Assembly (NCBI GenBank): GCA_009884515.1
Contig: RHHX01000001.1
Location: forward strand, 62,001-126,000
Direction of reading: 5' to 3'
DNA length: 64,000 bases
Origin: Candidatus Mycoplasma liparidae
Lineage (GTDB): Bacteria > Bacillota_I > Bacilli_A > Mycoplasmatales > Mycoplasmoidaceae
In this document: positions 44,709 through 56,545 of the stretch, in pieces
How positions within the stretch are numbered: the first letter of the stretch is position 1
Layout: the number at the start of each line of letters is the position of its first letter
Notes under the pieces: model-generated
Databases searched by the model: none
What the model was told of the DNA's origin: nothing
What the model saw: only the letters and a program-made list of their open reading frames with translations
Made by a program: the position numbers and the translations under genes

Positions 44709-46043
44709 ATGATGAAATCAATGATGAGTAATATTGTTCAAAAAACAATGAAAAGAAAATTATTAAATGCTACGATAACTGAAGAAGATATCGCTGAATT
44801 ATTAAAACAAATTAGATTTGTTTTACTAGATTCAGATGTGAGTATTTCTGTAATAAAAGTATTTATAGCGGGAATTAAAGAAAAATGTGTCGATCAAATT
44901 ATTGATAAAAATCAAAATGCTGAACAATTTGTTCTTAAAGTTATTAAAGATCAATTAATTGAAATTTTAGGGAAAAATAAATCTGATTTAGTACTTGATA
45001 AAAAATGTACAAAAATAATGCTTGTTGGTTTACAAGGTTCTGGTAAAACTACGACTGTTGGAAAACTTGCAAAATATTTAAAAGATAAGAAAGAAAAGAA
45101 TCCTTTAGTTGTTGCTTGTGATATTTATCGACCTGCTGCTATTGATCAACTACAAACATTAGCTAATGAAATTAAAGTTGATTTTTTAGAAAAAGGCACA
45201 CAAGATCCTGTTTTAACAATTAAGGAAAGTTTAGAAATTGCAAAAAATAACAATAATGACGTAATAATAATTGATACTGCTGGTAGATTACAAACTGATG
45301 ATAAAATGATGAATGAACTAGTTCAAATTAAAAATAAATTTGAACCAAATGAAATTTTATTAGTTGTAGATGCTATGTCTGGTCAAGACATAATAAATGT
45401 TGCTAAGGAATTTCATAGTAAGCTAAAACTAACAGGAGTAATTATTACTAAATTAGATTCAGATGCTAAAGCTGGTGCTGCTTTAAGTATTGCTTCTACT
45501 TTAAATTTACCTTTTAAATTTTTAGGAACTGGGGAAAGATTAGGATCTTTGGATATTTTTTATCCAAACAGAATGGCTGATAGAATTCTTGGTTTAGGGG
45601 ATATTATTACATTAGTTGAAAAAGCTGCTGATATCATCGATGAAAATCGTTTAAAAGGACAAATCCAAAGAATGATGTCTGGAAAAATGGATTTGGAAGA
45701 CTTGATGAATCAATTTTCGCAAATGAATAAAATGGGATCACTTGGTAGTATGGCTTCAATGTTACCAGGATTAAATACTTTATCAGATACAAAAATAGCT
45801 TTAATTGAAACTAAGATGATTGATTGAAAGGTTTTAATTTCTTCTATGACACTAAAAGAAAGAAGAAACCCGAGATTATTTAAAAAAAATCCTAATAGAA
45901 AAGTAAGGGTAGTTAAGGGTTCTGGTAAAAAACCAGATGATTTAAACAAACTTCTTAGACAGTGAGAAGATGGAAATAAAAAAATGTTAGATATTGGTAA
46001 TATGATCAAAAGGGGTAAAAATCCTTTTGGAAAAAATTTTTAA
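44709..46043 (+). CDS. ffh: Signal recognition particle protein Ffh
   Basis: Ffh binds signal sequences and SRP RNA and, with FtsY, targets membrane proteins. The 444-residue product has an N domain, the G domain with GLQGSGKTTT (107-116), DIYRPAAIDQL, DTAGRLQTDD, TKLDSDAKAG, and a Met-rich M domain (QMNKMGSLGSMASMLPG). The start at 44709 has AAGGA at the right distance; the next codon is also ATG. A TGA Trp at about residue 375 would remove the M domain in standard code. Confidence 0.96.
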
Positions 46044-46044
46044 T

Positions 46045-46866
46045 ATGACAGATGATCTAATAAAAATAAATTGGTATCCTGGCCATATGAAAAAAGCAAC
46101 AGATAATATTAGTAGAAAAATAAAAAATGTTGATTTAATAATTGAAGTTGTTGATGCAAGAGGAATTGAATTAACGAGAAATTCAGATTTAGACAAAATA
46201 ATTAATAATAAAAAGAAAATAACAATTGCTTTAAAATCTGATTTAACTGATTATAATTTCAAAAATAATGAAAATATTATTTTTGGTAATATATATGATC
46301 GTCAATTTAAAAGAAAAATTATTGATACAATAGCTCATGTTTTTGGGGAAAAAATTCATAATTTAAAAAGAAAAGGATTGATTAATCCTCAATTTACAAT
46401 TATGGTTATCGGAATTCCGAACATTGGTAAAAGTTCTTTAATAAATTTTATTTCGATAAAGAAAAATTTAAAAGTTGAAAATAGAGCTGGAGTTACTAAA
46501 AGTCAAGAAACGCGAATTATAAATAAAAATTTTAGTATTATTGATACTCCTGGAATCTTATTTAAAAAAATAGATGATTATGAAACTGGTTATCAATTAG
46601 CTTTAATTAATTGCATTAAAAAAGAAGTTTTACCAATTGAAAGAATTTTAGAATACGGATATAATTTTTTATTAAAAAATTATAATGAAAAACTTATTAA
46701 TTTTTATGATTTAAAAAATAATTTATCTTTTGCTGAATTCATTCCTTTCTTTTGTGAAAAATATAATTTTAAAAAAATAAATAATGAATATGATTATACA
46801 AGAGCATATGATTTGTTCTTTAAACATATCTCAACAAGTAAAATATGTAAAATTAATTTCAATTAA
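46045..46866 (+). CDS. rbgA: Ribosome biogenesis GTPase RbgA (YlqF)
   Basis: RbgA is a circularly permuted GTPase for late 50S assembly. The 273-residue product starts MTDDLIKINWYPGHMKKA, the family N-terminal signature (NWYPGHM). Permuted motifs follow: VDARGIELTRN, LKSDL in the G4 position, GIPNIGKSSLIN as G1 and DTPGIL as G3. A TTG six codons upstream is in frame but would overlap ffh, so the ATG is preferred. Its last codons form one arm of a 19 bp hairpin. Confidence 0.93.
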   Translation: MTDDLIKINWYPGHMKKATDNISRKIKNVDLIIEVVDARGIELTRNSDLDKIINNKKKITIALKSDLTDYNFKNNENIIFGNIYDRQFKRKIIDTIAHVFGEKIHNLKRKGLINPQFTIMVIGIPNIGKSSLINFISIKKNLKVENRAGVTKSQETRIINKNFSIIDTPGILFKKIDDYETGYQLALINCIKKEVLPIERILEYGYNFLLKNYNEKLINFYDLKNNLSFAEFIPFFCEKYNFKKINNEYDYTRAYDLFFKHISTSKICKINFN

Positions 46867-46878
46867 TTTTACATATTT

Positions 46879-46879
<1 letters not shown>
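46840..46879. terminator. Two-way terminator formed at the rbgA/mnmA convergence
   Basis: A 19 bp perfect inverted repeat, left arm 46840-46858 and right arm 46861-46879, with the two central bases TC (a four-base loop if the innermost pair opens). The core is ATATGTAAAATTAATT and its complement. The left arm is rbgA coding sequence, the rbgA stop (46864-46866) lies in the right arm, and the mnmA stop starts at its outer edge. A T run follows on the + strand. Confidence 0.8.
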
Positions 46880-48021
<1,142 letters not shown>

Positions 48022-48029
48022 CCCTTAAA

Positions 48030-49439
48030 TTAATTTAATAAAATAATATCATCAATATAAATTTCAGCATCAAAAATTTCAGTTATAAATTCTTTTGAAA
48101 TTTTTGATTCATCATCATTTGAAGCAATTAATTCCATCTTTTTTCAAATTTCTGAAAATTTCTTACGATCTGGTTTATCTAGAAAATTTAAATTACCAAT
48201 TGTAGCAAGAGGACTTTTAATAGGTTTTCCGCCATTTTTAGAAGATAAAAAATTAATCATTTTTTCCATTAGTTCATTAGCACTTTTTTTAACTGATTCT
48301 AAACTTAGTCTTGAAGTCAAAAATGTAGTTGTACTAGCTCCTGGAACTATTGGAATTATTTTACTTTTAGATTTTTTTTGAAGAGAAATCGTTTCTTTAT
48401 TTTCTATAGTATCTGATTCATCGTCATCGTCATCATTTGTCATATCAATAATAATATCAATAATATCACTAGAATCATCGAAATCATCATCTAAAGAATT
48501 TAAATCATTTATTGAAAAATCAATAGATTCGATTAATTTACTTTTAGAAACAGAATTATTTTCTTTTAATAAACTAACATCGAAGTTTGGTTCATCTATT
48601 TTATCAATATCTACATCAATAGAACTAGTTTCTGTAGAAGCATTAATGTTATCATTTTCGATTAATTTTTCAGTAGCTATTTCTGCTTTTTTAGCTTCTT
48701 CTTCAAGAAGTCTAATTTCTCGAAGTGCTTCTTCTTGTTCTTCAATTAATCTTTCTTTTTCTAATTCAATTTTTTTAAGAGCTTTTTCTTTTTGTTCAAA
48801 TAGTCTTCCTTCTTCAATGATTTTCTCATTTTCTTCAAATAATATTAATTCTTCTAAATCATTTTTTTCTTTTTGTTCAGCTAGTCTTATTTCTTCTAAT
48901 TCAATTTCTTTAAGAGCTTTTTCTTTTTCTTCAGCTAATCTTGCTTCTTCTAATTGAGTTTCCTTAAGGATCTTCTCATTTTTTTCAGCTAATCTTAATT
49001 CTTCTAAATCGTCTTTTTCTTTTTGTTCAGCTAATCTTGCTTCTTCTAATTGAAATTTTTTAACAATTCTTTCTTTTTCTTTAGCTAATTCGATCTCTTC
49101 ACTAGCTAATCTTGCTTCTTCTTCTTTTATTTGTTGTTCAATTAATTCGTTTGTATCAACTTCTTTTGAAAAAATCATTTCGCTTAATATAGCTTTTTCT
49201 TTAGCTAAAATTTCTTTTTGATTTTCTACTTCTAACTTTTCTATTTCAATAATGTTTATTTCAGTTAAATCTATTATTTTAGTTTCTATAATTTCATGAT
49301 CATTTTTTTTAAATAATTCAGGGTGTTTTTTAACTAAAAAATATATTTCATTGATTGACATTTTACAAATTTCACATTGTGAGTCATTAACAATATGAGC
49401 AAATTTATTGCAATTTTTACAAAAAAATACTTTTGACAT
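48030..49439 (-). CDS. Zinc-ribbon protein with Glu-rich coiled-coil repeats
   Basis: The 469-residue product starts with a zinc-ribbon: Cys7, Cys10, Cys22, Cys25. From about residue 95 to 265 it is a long coiled coil made of related blocks such as EEARLAEQKEKDDLEELRLAE, EEARLAEEKEKALKEIEL and EEIRLAEQKEKNDLEELILFE. The C-terminal half is acidic, with an Asp-only run near residue 340, and ends in a short folded-looking part (SANELMEKMINFLSSKNGGK). No signal peptide or membrane segment. Such a mix resembles mycoplasma cytoskeletal or cell-organisation proteins, but this is a guess. Confidence 0.8.
48670..49150 (-). repeat. Imperfect tandem repeats in the coiled-coil gene
   Basis: The coiled-coil part repeats a short element with the protein core LAEQKEK/LAEEKEK about six times, alternating longer blocks (about 32 residues) and shorter ones (about 18 residues). 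The underlying DNA is nearly identical in places (for example the TTCAGCTAATCTTGCTTCTTC stretch). Confidence 0.65.
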
Positions 49440-49472
49440 TTTAAACCTTTTTTCCGATAATTAATATGGTAA

Positions 49473-49817
49473 TTAATTCATTACAAATTTAACTAAATTC
49501 TTAAATTCATTTGGATTATTAATAGCCATTTCAGATAGCATTTTTCTATTAATAACAATATTTTTTACTGATAATGCATGAATAAATTTTGAATAATTAT
49601 AACCTTCTTCTCTAACAGAAGCATTAATTCTTGCAATTCATAATTTTCTGAAATCAGATTTTCTTTTTCGTCGATCTCTATAAGAATATTGAGAAGCTCT
49701 TATTACACTTTGTTTAGCTACTTTATAAGTAACATGTCTAGTCCCTCAATAACCTTCAGCTTGTTTTATTCATTTTTTTCTACGCTGTCTAGTACTAGGT
49801 CCGCCTTTAACTCTCAT
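49473..49817 (-). CDS. rplT: Ribosomal protein L20
   Basis: L20 is essential for early 50S assembly. The 114-residue product starts [15 protein letters not shown], then [33 protein letters not shown] and [21 protein letters not shown], all characteristic. Three Trp are TGA. Last gene of the infC-rpmI-rplT operon. Confidence 0.96.
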
Positions 49818-49847
49818 CTTATCCTCTATTTCTTAAATTAAATACAA

Positions 49848-50039
49848 TTATAAACATTGTTCATATCTTTTACGATCACTTTTATGAACTAAGCCATCTT
49901 TTTTAAGATGTCTTTTAGCTTTAGTTGTACTACCAACTGCCATATGAGATCTGTAAGCATGTTTTCTTTTTAATTTACCTGATTTTGTCTCAGTAAATCT
50001 TTTTGCTGCTGCTTTTTTTGTTTTTTGTTTAATTTTCAT
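49848..50039 (-). CDS. rpmI: Ribosomal protein L35
   Basis: The 63-residue basic protein starts [32 protein letters not shown] and ends DRKRYEQCL, a complete L35. It sits in the conserved infC-rpmI-rplT order. Confidence 0.95.
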   Translation of the reverse strand: MKIKQKTKKAAAKRFTETKSGKLKRKHAYRSHMAVGSTTKAKRHLKKDGLVHKSDRKRYEQCL

Positions 50040-50061
50040 TTTTTACCTTTTAAAAATTCAA

Positions 50062-50583
50062 TTATTTTTTTGGAACTATCAATGTTTCGTATCTGGTGTT
50101 ACTAACTTTCTTTTTAGAAATTTGTATAATGCCTTTATCGCCTATCAGCTCAATAAATTTATTATAAACAATATCAACAAGTTCAGGTTTTGAAGAAATT
50201 CTTCCTCTTGCTACAATAACAAAAGAAACTCGATTACCTTCATCAAGTCATCTTAAAGTATTTTTTGCTCTAATTTGTAAATCATGATCGCCAATTAATG
50301 GTTTAACTTTTATTTCTTTCTTTTTAGTTATTGTTTGATTTCTAGCGTTTTGTTTTTTCTTTTTGCCTTGTTCAAATTTAAATTTTCCATAATCTAATAT
50401 TTTAACAAACGCTTGATTGTCTTTAAAGCTAAATAAAACTAGATCTAATTCATCTCTCTCAGCAATAGATAATGCTTCTTCTTTAGACATTTTGCCTAAA
50501 TTTTTTCCATCACTATCAATAACATTCATATGCATTATATTTGACTTAGCAGTGATTAAAGGGCTATTGTTTTTTTGAGCCAT
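50062..50583 (-). CDS. infC: Translation initiation factor IF-3
   Basis: IF-3 keeps ribosomal subunits apart and checks the start codon. The 173-residue product has the N-domain VIDSDGKNLGKMSKEEALSIAERDELDLVL, the linker KILDYGKFKFEQGKKKK and the C-domain beginning KEIKVKPLIGDHDLQIRAKN. A TGA Trp follows, so the true end is 50062. The start is ATG; some bacteria use AUU for infC autocontrol. Confidence 0.95.
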
Positions 50584-50746
50584 TAAATTCCTTAGATTTT
50601 TTCAATGTATATATAAATAAGTGGTTACATTAAAACATAAATATTTTATTATAATTAAAGCTTATTAACCTATTATCAATTTTAAAAACGATATATCAGG
50701 TGAGTTAAAACTCTTTCTTTATACAAAAAAATTATATCATATGGAA
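50584..50746 (-). promoter_or_regulatory. infC operon promoter and leader with a hairpin
   Basis: An extended -10 (TG-A-TATAAT, hexamer 50731-50736 on the - strand) would give a leader of about 140 bases before infC. It contains the palindrome GAGTTAAAACTC-like hairpin at 50702-50713. A second TATAAT lies nearer the gene (about 50650). In Firmicutes the infC-rpmI-rplT leader is bound by L20 or ends in an attenuator; whether this leader does the same is not shown. Confidence 0.45.
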
Positions 50747-50748
50747 TA

Positions 50749-50784
50749 AAAAAAAATAGATATAATAATATATCTATTTTTTTT
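50749..50784. terminator. Strong terminator of the membrane coiled-coil gene
   Basis: A 16 bp perfect stem, arms 50749-50764 and 50769-50784, loop ATAA. The core TAGATATA/TATATCTA is flanked by A8/T8, so it can end transcripts on either strand; the gene using it ends at 50792 on the - strand. Confidence 0.85.
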
Positions 50785-50791
50785 ATATTAT

Positions 50792-52444
50792 TTAGTTAAA
50801 TAATTTGTTCAATCTTTTAAAATATTTTGAATCTATTTTAATTTGATCAATTAATAATTTTTTAACTTTTTCAGGTGATTTATCATTAACATCAGGTTCC
50901 ATGAATCCGTTTGCAACTATTGAAGAAATATAACATATACCATCTAAAATAAGAATTTGAGTTTCAGGTAATTTTTCTAAATAATTTGAAAAATCATTAA
51001 TTGTGCTTTTCAAACTACTTCCAATTTTTGAATCATTTGAATGAATGATTAATTTAATATCATCTTCGCCTACTATATCTGCATAAGATGTTTTATCAAT
51101 AAATAATTTTGAAATATAACTATTTGGAATAGAAAACTTAGCATTAGAAATTAAAAAGTTAGTTCTAATTTTTGTTGGTTTAGTTATTAATATTTGTTTA
51201 ATATTTTCATTATCTGATTTTCAACTTGATAATGATAATCCAAATTCATTACTAGAAATTCTAGAAATATAAAATGGTGAAATTAATTCTAATTTTGAAT
51301 TATCTTTAAGTTGTAGTAATTCATGCATTTTATTAGAAGTTAAAGTCATTTCTTGATTTTCAATAAAATTATCATCAATTAATTTAAGTTGACTTAGAAC
51401 ATTATTATAATTTCTTATAACATTGAATTTGTTTCCATCTTCAATAATTCTAGGAGAAATAATCAATTTTTCAAAATCTGTACTTTTTAATTTGTATTTA
51501 TTAATGTCTTTACTATCAAAAACAATTCTTTTAATTGGACCACTATTAACTTGTTTAGCTTTATTAACAATTTTTTCAGCCTTTTTATGTTCAGCAACAA
51601 TACGTTTTGCTTTTTCAATTTTGTAACGTCTAATAGCTTCTTCTTTAGCTTTTTTGATAAATTCTTCTTTAGCAGCAATTTGTTCATGTTTTTCTTTCAT
51701 TGTTACATTTATAATTGTAACTTTCTTATGAAGTGAAACAACCATAAAAATCATTAAAGTTAAAAGGAATACTAAAAGTCCAGCTATAATAAATGCAAAT
51801 ATTCATCAAACTTGGTTTTCTAAAAAACTAAATTGAGAAGCCACAGTATCTAATTTTGAAGGATCTACTCCAAAATAACCTAAAAGAACAAGTCCTAAAC
51901 CAGCTGTAATACCAAAAGAAATTAATCAAGAAAAAAGAACTGTAAGTTTATTTGTTTGAACAACTTTTTTAACCATGTATTTTTCAACAATTATTGGTTT
52001 TGCAGCAATTTTATTAATAACAACGCTGTCAGAAGAATTTTCAGAACTTCCTAATGATGTTGTTGGAAGACTAAGGTCAAAATCAAAAACATAAGGATTT
52101 GAAACTAAAGAATCTTCAATAACACTTGATGTATCTAAACTTGTATCAAAAGCACTAGCAGGAGTATTATCTAAAATAGAAGTTGTCGTTGCGGTTTTAG
52201 TTGCAGAAAAAAACGTACCACTATTAAGTTGTTTAAGTCTTTCTCTTGATTTGGCCATAGCTTCAAGACGAGCGATTTCAAGTTTATTTTTCTCTTTAGA
52301 AATTTGAATTTCTAACTCTAAATCGACATTTTCATCATCAAATGAATATGGATCATCATTTTTAAAATCATATGGATTATCTTCATCATCAATAGTTGAA
52401 CTACTTAAAAGATTATCAAGTTCTTTTTCTTCATTAATAAACAT
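50792..52444 (-). CDS. Two-segment membrane protein with acidic N-terminus, unknown function
   Basis: The 550-residue product has an acidic, Ser/Asp-rich N-terminal region of about 165 residues (with SDSVVINKIAAKP). Two membrane segments follow, about residues 174-197 (WLISFGITAGLGLVLLGYF) and 212-236 (VWWIFAFIIAGLLVFLLTLM). After them a basic helical stretch (HEQIAAKEEFIKKAKEEAIRRYKIEKAKR) leads to a C-terminal domain of about 300 residues. No signal peptide, so both ends probably face the cytoplasm. No family recognised; the last domain ends with ILDGICYISSIVANG and KVKKLLIDQIKID, which look folded. Confidence 0.75.
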
Positions 52445-52511
52445 TTTTTTTCCTTTTACAAAGTAGCATTAAATACATTTATTATATTATATTATAAATG
52501 TAAAGGTACTT
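52445..52511. promoter_or_regulatory. Divergent gap upstream of rnhC
   Basis: A 67-base A/T-rich gap between two divergent genes. Overlapping TATAAT-like hexamers lie near 52485-52500 and no preference can be given. Confidence 0.3.
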
Positions 52512-53441
52512 ATGTATAATATTGTAATTTTATTAAATAATAAAGAAATCTATGAACTTAATAAAAAGATCTATAAATATCAAATTAACACAAATAATTT
52601 AAATATAAAATCACTATATAAAATACCGAATTGTACTATTACTATATATAACACAAAAAAAGTAATGTTTCAAGGTTTTGAAGCAATACATTGATTTCAA
52701 AAATTAGGTTTCAAACAAAAAGATCTTAGCAATCAAAAAAAAAATGTCAAAGAAATAAAAATAAAACCAGAAAGTATAAAAGTTAATTGCGAAAATATTC
52801 AAGCTTCTTTCAATATTATTGGTAGTGATGAAGTTGGTGTTGGTGATTTTTTTGGAGGGATTGTTGTTTGTGCTTGTTATGTGAAAAAAGAACAAATTGA
52901 TTATCTAAAAAAAATTGGTATTAAAGACTCAAAAATTTTAAATGATGAAAAAATAATTAATTTGTATTATCAAATAAAAACTATAATTTCGTATAAAATT
53001 GTTGAAATAGACCCTTCTGAGTATAATAATTGGTATAAAAAGTATCAAAATAGTAATATTTTGAAAGCAATATTACATAATGATGCTCTTAACCAATTAA
53101 TTGAAAAGAATTTAACAACCCCAATAAAAATTGTTATGGACCAATTTGCTAGTGAAAATCTTTATTATAATTATTTGAAAAAAAGTGACATAAAAAATAT
53201 TGCTAAAGTTGATTTTTTCGAAACAAAAGCAGAAAGTAAATATATAGCGGTTGCTGCAGCTTCAATTATTGCTAGATATTATTTCTTAAAACAAATAGAC
53301 AAATTAAGAACTATTTCTAATCTTAAAATTCCTCTAGGATCTTCTAATCCTAATATTAAATCTATAGCTAGAGAAATAATGGAAAAGCATGAATTAAAAA
53401 ACTTTATTAAGTTAAATTTTAAAACTGTAAATGAACTTTAA
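52512..53441 (+). CDS. rnhC: Ribonuclease HIII
   Basis: RNase HIII removes RNA from RNA-DNA hybrids. The 309-residue product has an N-terminal TBP-like substrate-binding domain (about residues 1-85) and the catalytic domain with IGSDEVGVGDFFGGIVV (Asp106, Glu107), KVDFFETKAESKYIAVAAASIIAR and later acidic residues. The GSDEVGVGD form is typical of RNase HIII rather than HII. Length matches (about 300-310). Confidence 0.93.
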
Positions 53442-53442
53442 T

Positions 53443-55185
53443 ATGAATAAAAATAAAATAATAAATATTGCTTATAAAAAATTATTACGAAATAATTTTC
53501 AACATTCAGAAATTAAAGAATTTCTTGATAAAAATACAAAATATGAAAACATTCAAAACTTTCTTCAATATATTGTCAAACTTTCTTATAAAAGTTATCA
53601 TAATGAATCTATTGAAATGGCAATTGTTTTGAGAGAATATGCTGAAAAAAATCTAAATAATATTAATATCATTTTATCTAAAGATAATTTAATTAAAAAT
53701 ATTTCTCTTTTGACAAATGATGAACTAGCTTTAATTCATGGATGAAATGCAACTAATAAGAATTCGATTACTTTTGATTTTGAAGATGATTGTTTTCTAA
53801 ATATTCATGATTTAAAAAATTATGAATATTTAGACTTTATGGCTATTAATTATCAAGAAATTAAAGGTAATTGATTTAATTCGAAAATAAATCAAAAAAT
53901 AAATCAATGTTATGGTGAAAATAGGATTTATCTTTTTACTAAAATACAAGATAAGAATTTATTTATTGGTAAATATGAATTTCAAAAAAATATTAGATTT
54001 ATTATTGATGATTTTAATATTCCGGGATTTTTAATAAAAAAAGAAGGTACTGATTCTGATGATGTAGATCTTCTTATTAAGAAGTTTGATGTTTATAATT
54101 TTAAAAAAATAAAGTCTTCTTTTAAACTATTAAAATCTAGATTATATACAGAAATATTAAAATATGAAAATGATTCTGATAAACTTGATGAATTGTTCTC
54201 ACTATTTAATGATCATTTACCTTTTTTAACAACATTAATTAAAAAGACTATTAAAGAGTATAATTTAAATCTTTATTATTTTATTAATGATAAATATCAT
54301 TTAATGATTAAAGAAATAAATAAAATTAATTATTCACTGACTGAAAATTATTCTATCTTAAATAAATTTGAAATGTTAATTTTAACAAATAGCTATAATT
54401 TTTTAATTTCAAATAAAGTTTTTAGTAATTTTGAAAATGATTTATTTCTAATTACAGATAAAAAAATTGAAAAAGATAATTTTAAAATTAAGGGTTATAA
54501 ATCATATAATAATCATTTTTTTGATTTGGATTTGAATAAAAAAATCTTCAATACTACGAAAGTTGAAAATTTAATTACAGTATTTAAAAGAATTGACATT
54601 GATAAATATCTTTTTTTAGGATTTTATATTGTTAATAATATGAATCTTATTAAAGATAAAAGTAAATCCTACTTAGAATATGATCTTAAAAAAATAAATC
54701 ATAATTTATTTACTAAATATATTATTAATAGTTCAAAGAAATCAATTAATAATTCATATCAACAAATATTTAATAATTTAATTGAAAAAAATGAATTGTT
54801 ATCTCAATTTGGCTCTATTTATAATAAACGAATTAGAGAAATTAAAAAAATTAGTTTAAAAACAAAGGGAATTAATTATCAAATTAACTCTTATATTAAA
54901 AAAATGCAAAGGGACGTTGACAAAAAAAATATTAATGAGTATTGGTCAAAAGATTTTTTAAAGATTGTTAATGAAATTGATACTAATTTCGAAATTATTA
55001 AAAACTTCAATGTTGAAGAAATTATTAAAAATAACTTATTAGATATGGATGTTATTGCAACACAATTTTTGAAAAATAACATTTATGATGAAGAATTAAA
55101 AAAAATTACTTATTTAGACATTAATTTTACACAAAATAAAAAAGAAAAAATTTTAAACTTGATTAATAAAAATAATAAAGTTTAA
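53443..55185 (+). CDS. Large unknown protein next to rnhC
   Basis: The 580-residue product begins with a helical stretch (MNKNKIINIAYKKLLRNNF) and is rich in Asn, Lys, Ile and Tyr throughout. No signal peptide, membrane segment or motif I recognise. The ATG follows the rnhC stop by one base without a clear SD, suggesting coupled translation. It ends with a charged helix (TQNKKEKILNLINKNNK). Its 3' end overlaps cmk by 4 bases, without a strong hairpin. Confidence 0.72.
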
Positions 55186-55838
55186 AATTTAACTTGTCTA
55201 CGATATTCATCAACTAAATAAATAACGGCTTCTTCTAATGTGTTATCATTATTAAAAAAAAGAAATGAATCTGGCGCTGGAATTAACGGATCAATTGGTC
55301 TTGAAGTATCTCTTTTATCTCTTTTGATCATAGCATTTAATATTTCTCGATATTCTTCTATTGTTTTTACTTCTTTTTTTCTTCTCTTAGCACGAAGTCT
55401 AATGTCAGCAGTAATAAAGATTTTAAATACTGAATCAGGTAAAACTGCTGTTCCAATATCTCTACCTTCTACAATAACATCAGTTTCACTTGCTATTTTT
55501 TTAATAATGGCATTTACGTGTTCTCTTACAATTGGATTTCAAGCTGATAATGATGCTGTTTCTGAAATTATTGTATTAAATAAATCCTTTGTAACGTCTT
55601 TACCATTTAAAATAAGATGATCAACATCAATATATTCAATGTTAATTTTTTTTAAAATATCTTTACTAATTTTTTTAGGATCAATATTATTAATATTTAA
55701 ATATAAAGCGACAGCTCTATAAATCATTCCAGAACTAACAAAAAACATACCAATCTTTTCTGAAAGAAGTTGTCCTATTGTAGTTTTACCAGAACCTGAT
55801 GGTCCGTCTATTGAAATAGAAAATACTTTTTTTCTCAT
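55182..55838 (-). CDS. cmk: Cytidylate kinase
   Basis: Cmk phosphorylates CMP and dCMP. The 218-residue product has the P-loop IDGPSGSGKTT (10-20), SSGMIYRAVALYL, VEGRDIGTAVLPDS and TADIRLRAKRRKKE, all diagnostic, and ends VDEYRRQVKF. A TGA Trp follows SLSA, so the true end is 55182. Length typical. Confidence 0.95.
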
Positions 55839-55867
55839 TTTTAACCTTATGAATTTTTATTATTTTA

Positions 55868-56539
55868 TTAAACAATGAAAATTATAGTAAAAAATATAAT
55901 AGAAACTATTAAAAGTAATATTCCTGAAATAATAAAAACTTTGCTTCGCTTTTTTAATGATTTACTTATTGCTATCTTATCAAGATCAACTTTTAAAAAT
56001 TTATCTTGTAATTTATCATTTTTTACGTCATTTAAAACTTCTACCAAAGTTTTCAAATCTTCATTTCCGTTAATTGTGAAATTTTTTATATCATTTTCAA
56101 GTTCATTCATATTTTTTTGAACTGAATTTAATTTTTTAATTTCAGAATTTTCAAGATATAATTTCAATAATTCTTCAATCGAAACATTAATTTTACTATT
56201 AAGATAACGAGTTTTTAATTCATCATAACCATCACTTATTTCTTTAACAGTACTATCATCAATATTTGATATTTCTATTTTTTTGAATTGATCAATTATT
56301 TTTTTATCTTTTTTAAAAAAATCTGTAACATTTGAGTTCTTTATTTGCTCTTCAAATGAAATATGAGATTGATTATATTCAATTTCTAAATCTTTTAATT
56401 GTTTTTCTATTCTAGAATAATCCTTAGTGATGAATATTTTTTCCATTTTTTGAGCAAATTCTTTAATAGATTTTCTATATAATTTATGAATTTCTACTCT
56501 TTTAGGAAATTTTATTTTAACTATTATTTCATGTTTCAT
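55868..56539 (-). CDS. Tail-anchored helical protein
   Basis: The 223-residue product is Lys/Glu-rich with no signal peptide and one C-terminal membrane segment (about residues 201-223, VFIISGILLLIVSIIFFTIIFIV). The body looks mostly helical (e.g. ELENDIKNFTINGNEDLKTLVEVLNDVKN). No family recognised. It lies between pheT (6 bases away) and cmk in one operon. Confidence 0.75.
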   Translation of the reverse strand: MKHEIIVKIKFPKRVEIHKLYRKSIKEFAQKMEKIFITKDYSRIEKQLKDLEIEYNQSHISFEEQIKNSNVTDFFKKDKKIIDQFKKIEISNIDDSTVKEISDGYDELKTRYLNSKINVSIEELLKLYLENSEIKKLNSVQKNMNELENDIKNFTINGNEDLKTLVEVLNDVKNDKLQDKFLKVDLDKIAISKSLKKRSKVFIISGILLLIVSIIFFTIIFIV

Positions 56540-56545
56540 TTAAAT

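Noticed and set aside
48646..48957. Open frame on the + strand opposite the coiled-coil gene
   Set aside because: Ser/Phe/Leu-rich mirror of the Glu/Lys-rich - strand repeats; no SD and no family features.
55182..55185. Shared hairpin at the convergent pair ending 55185/55182
   Set aside because: Only a 5-6 bp imperfect stem is possible, unlike the four strong cases.
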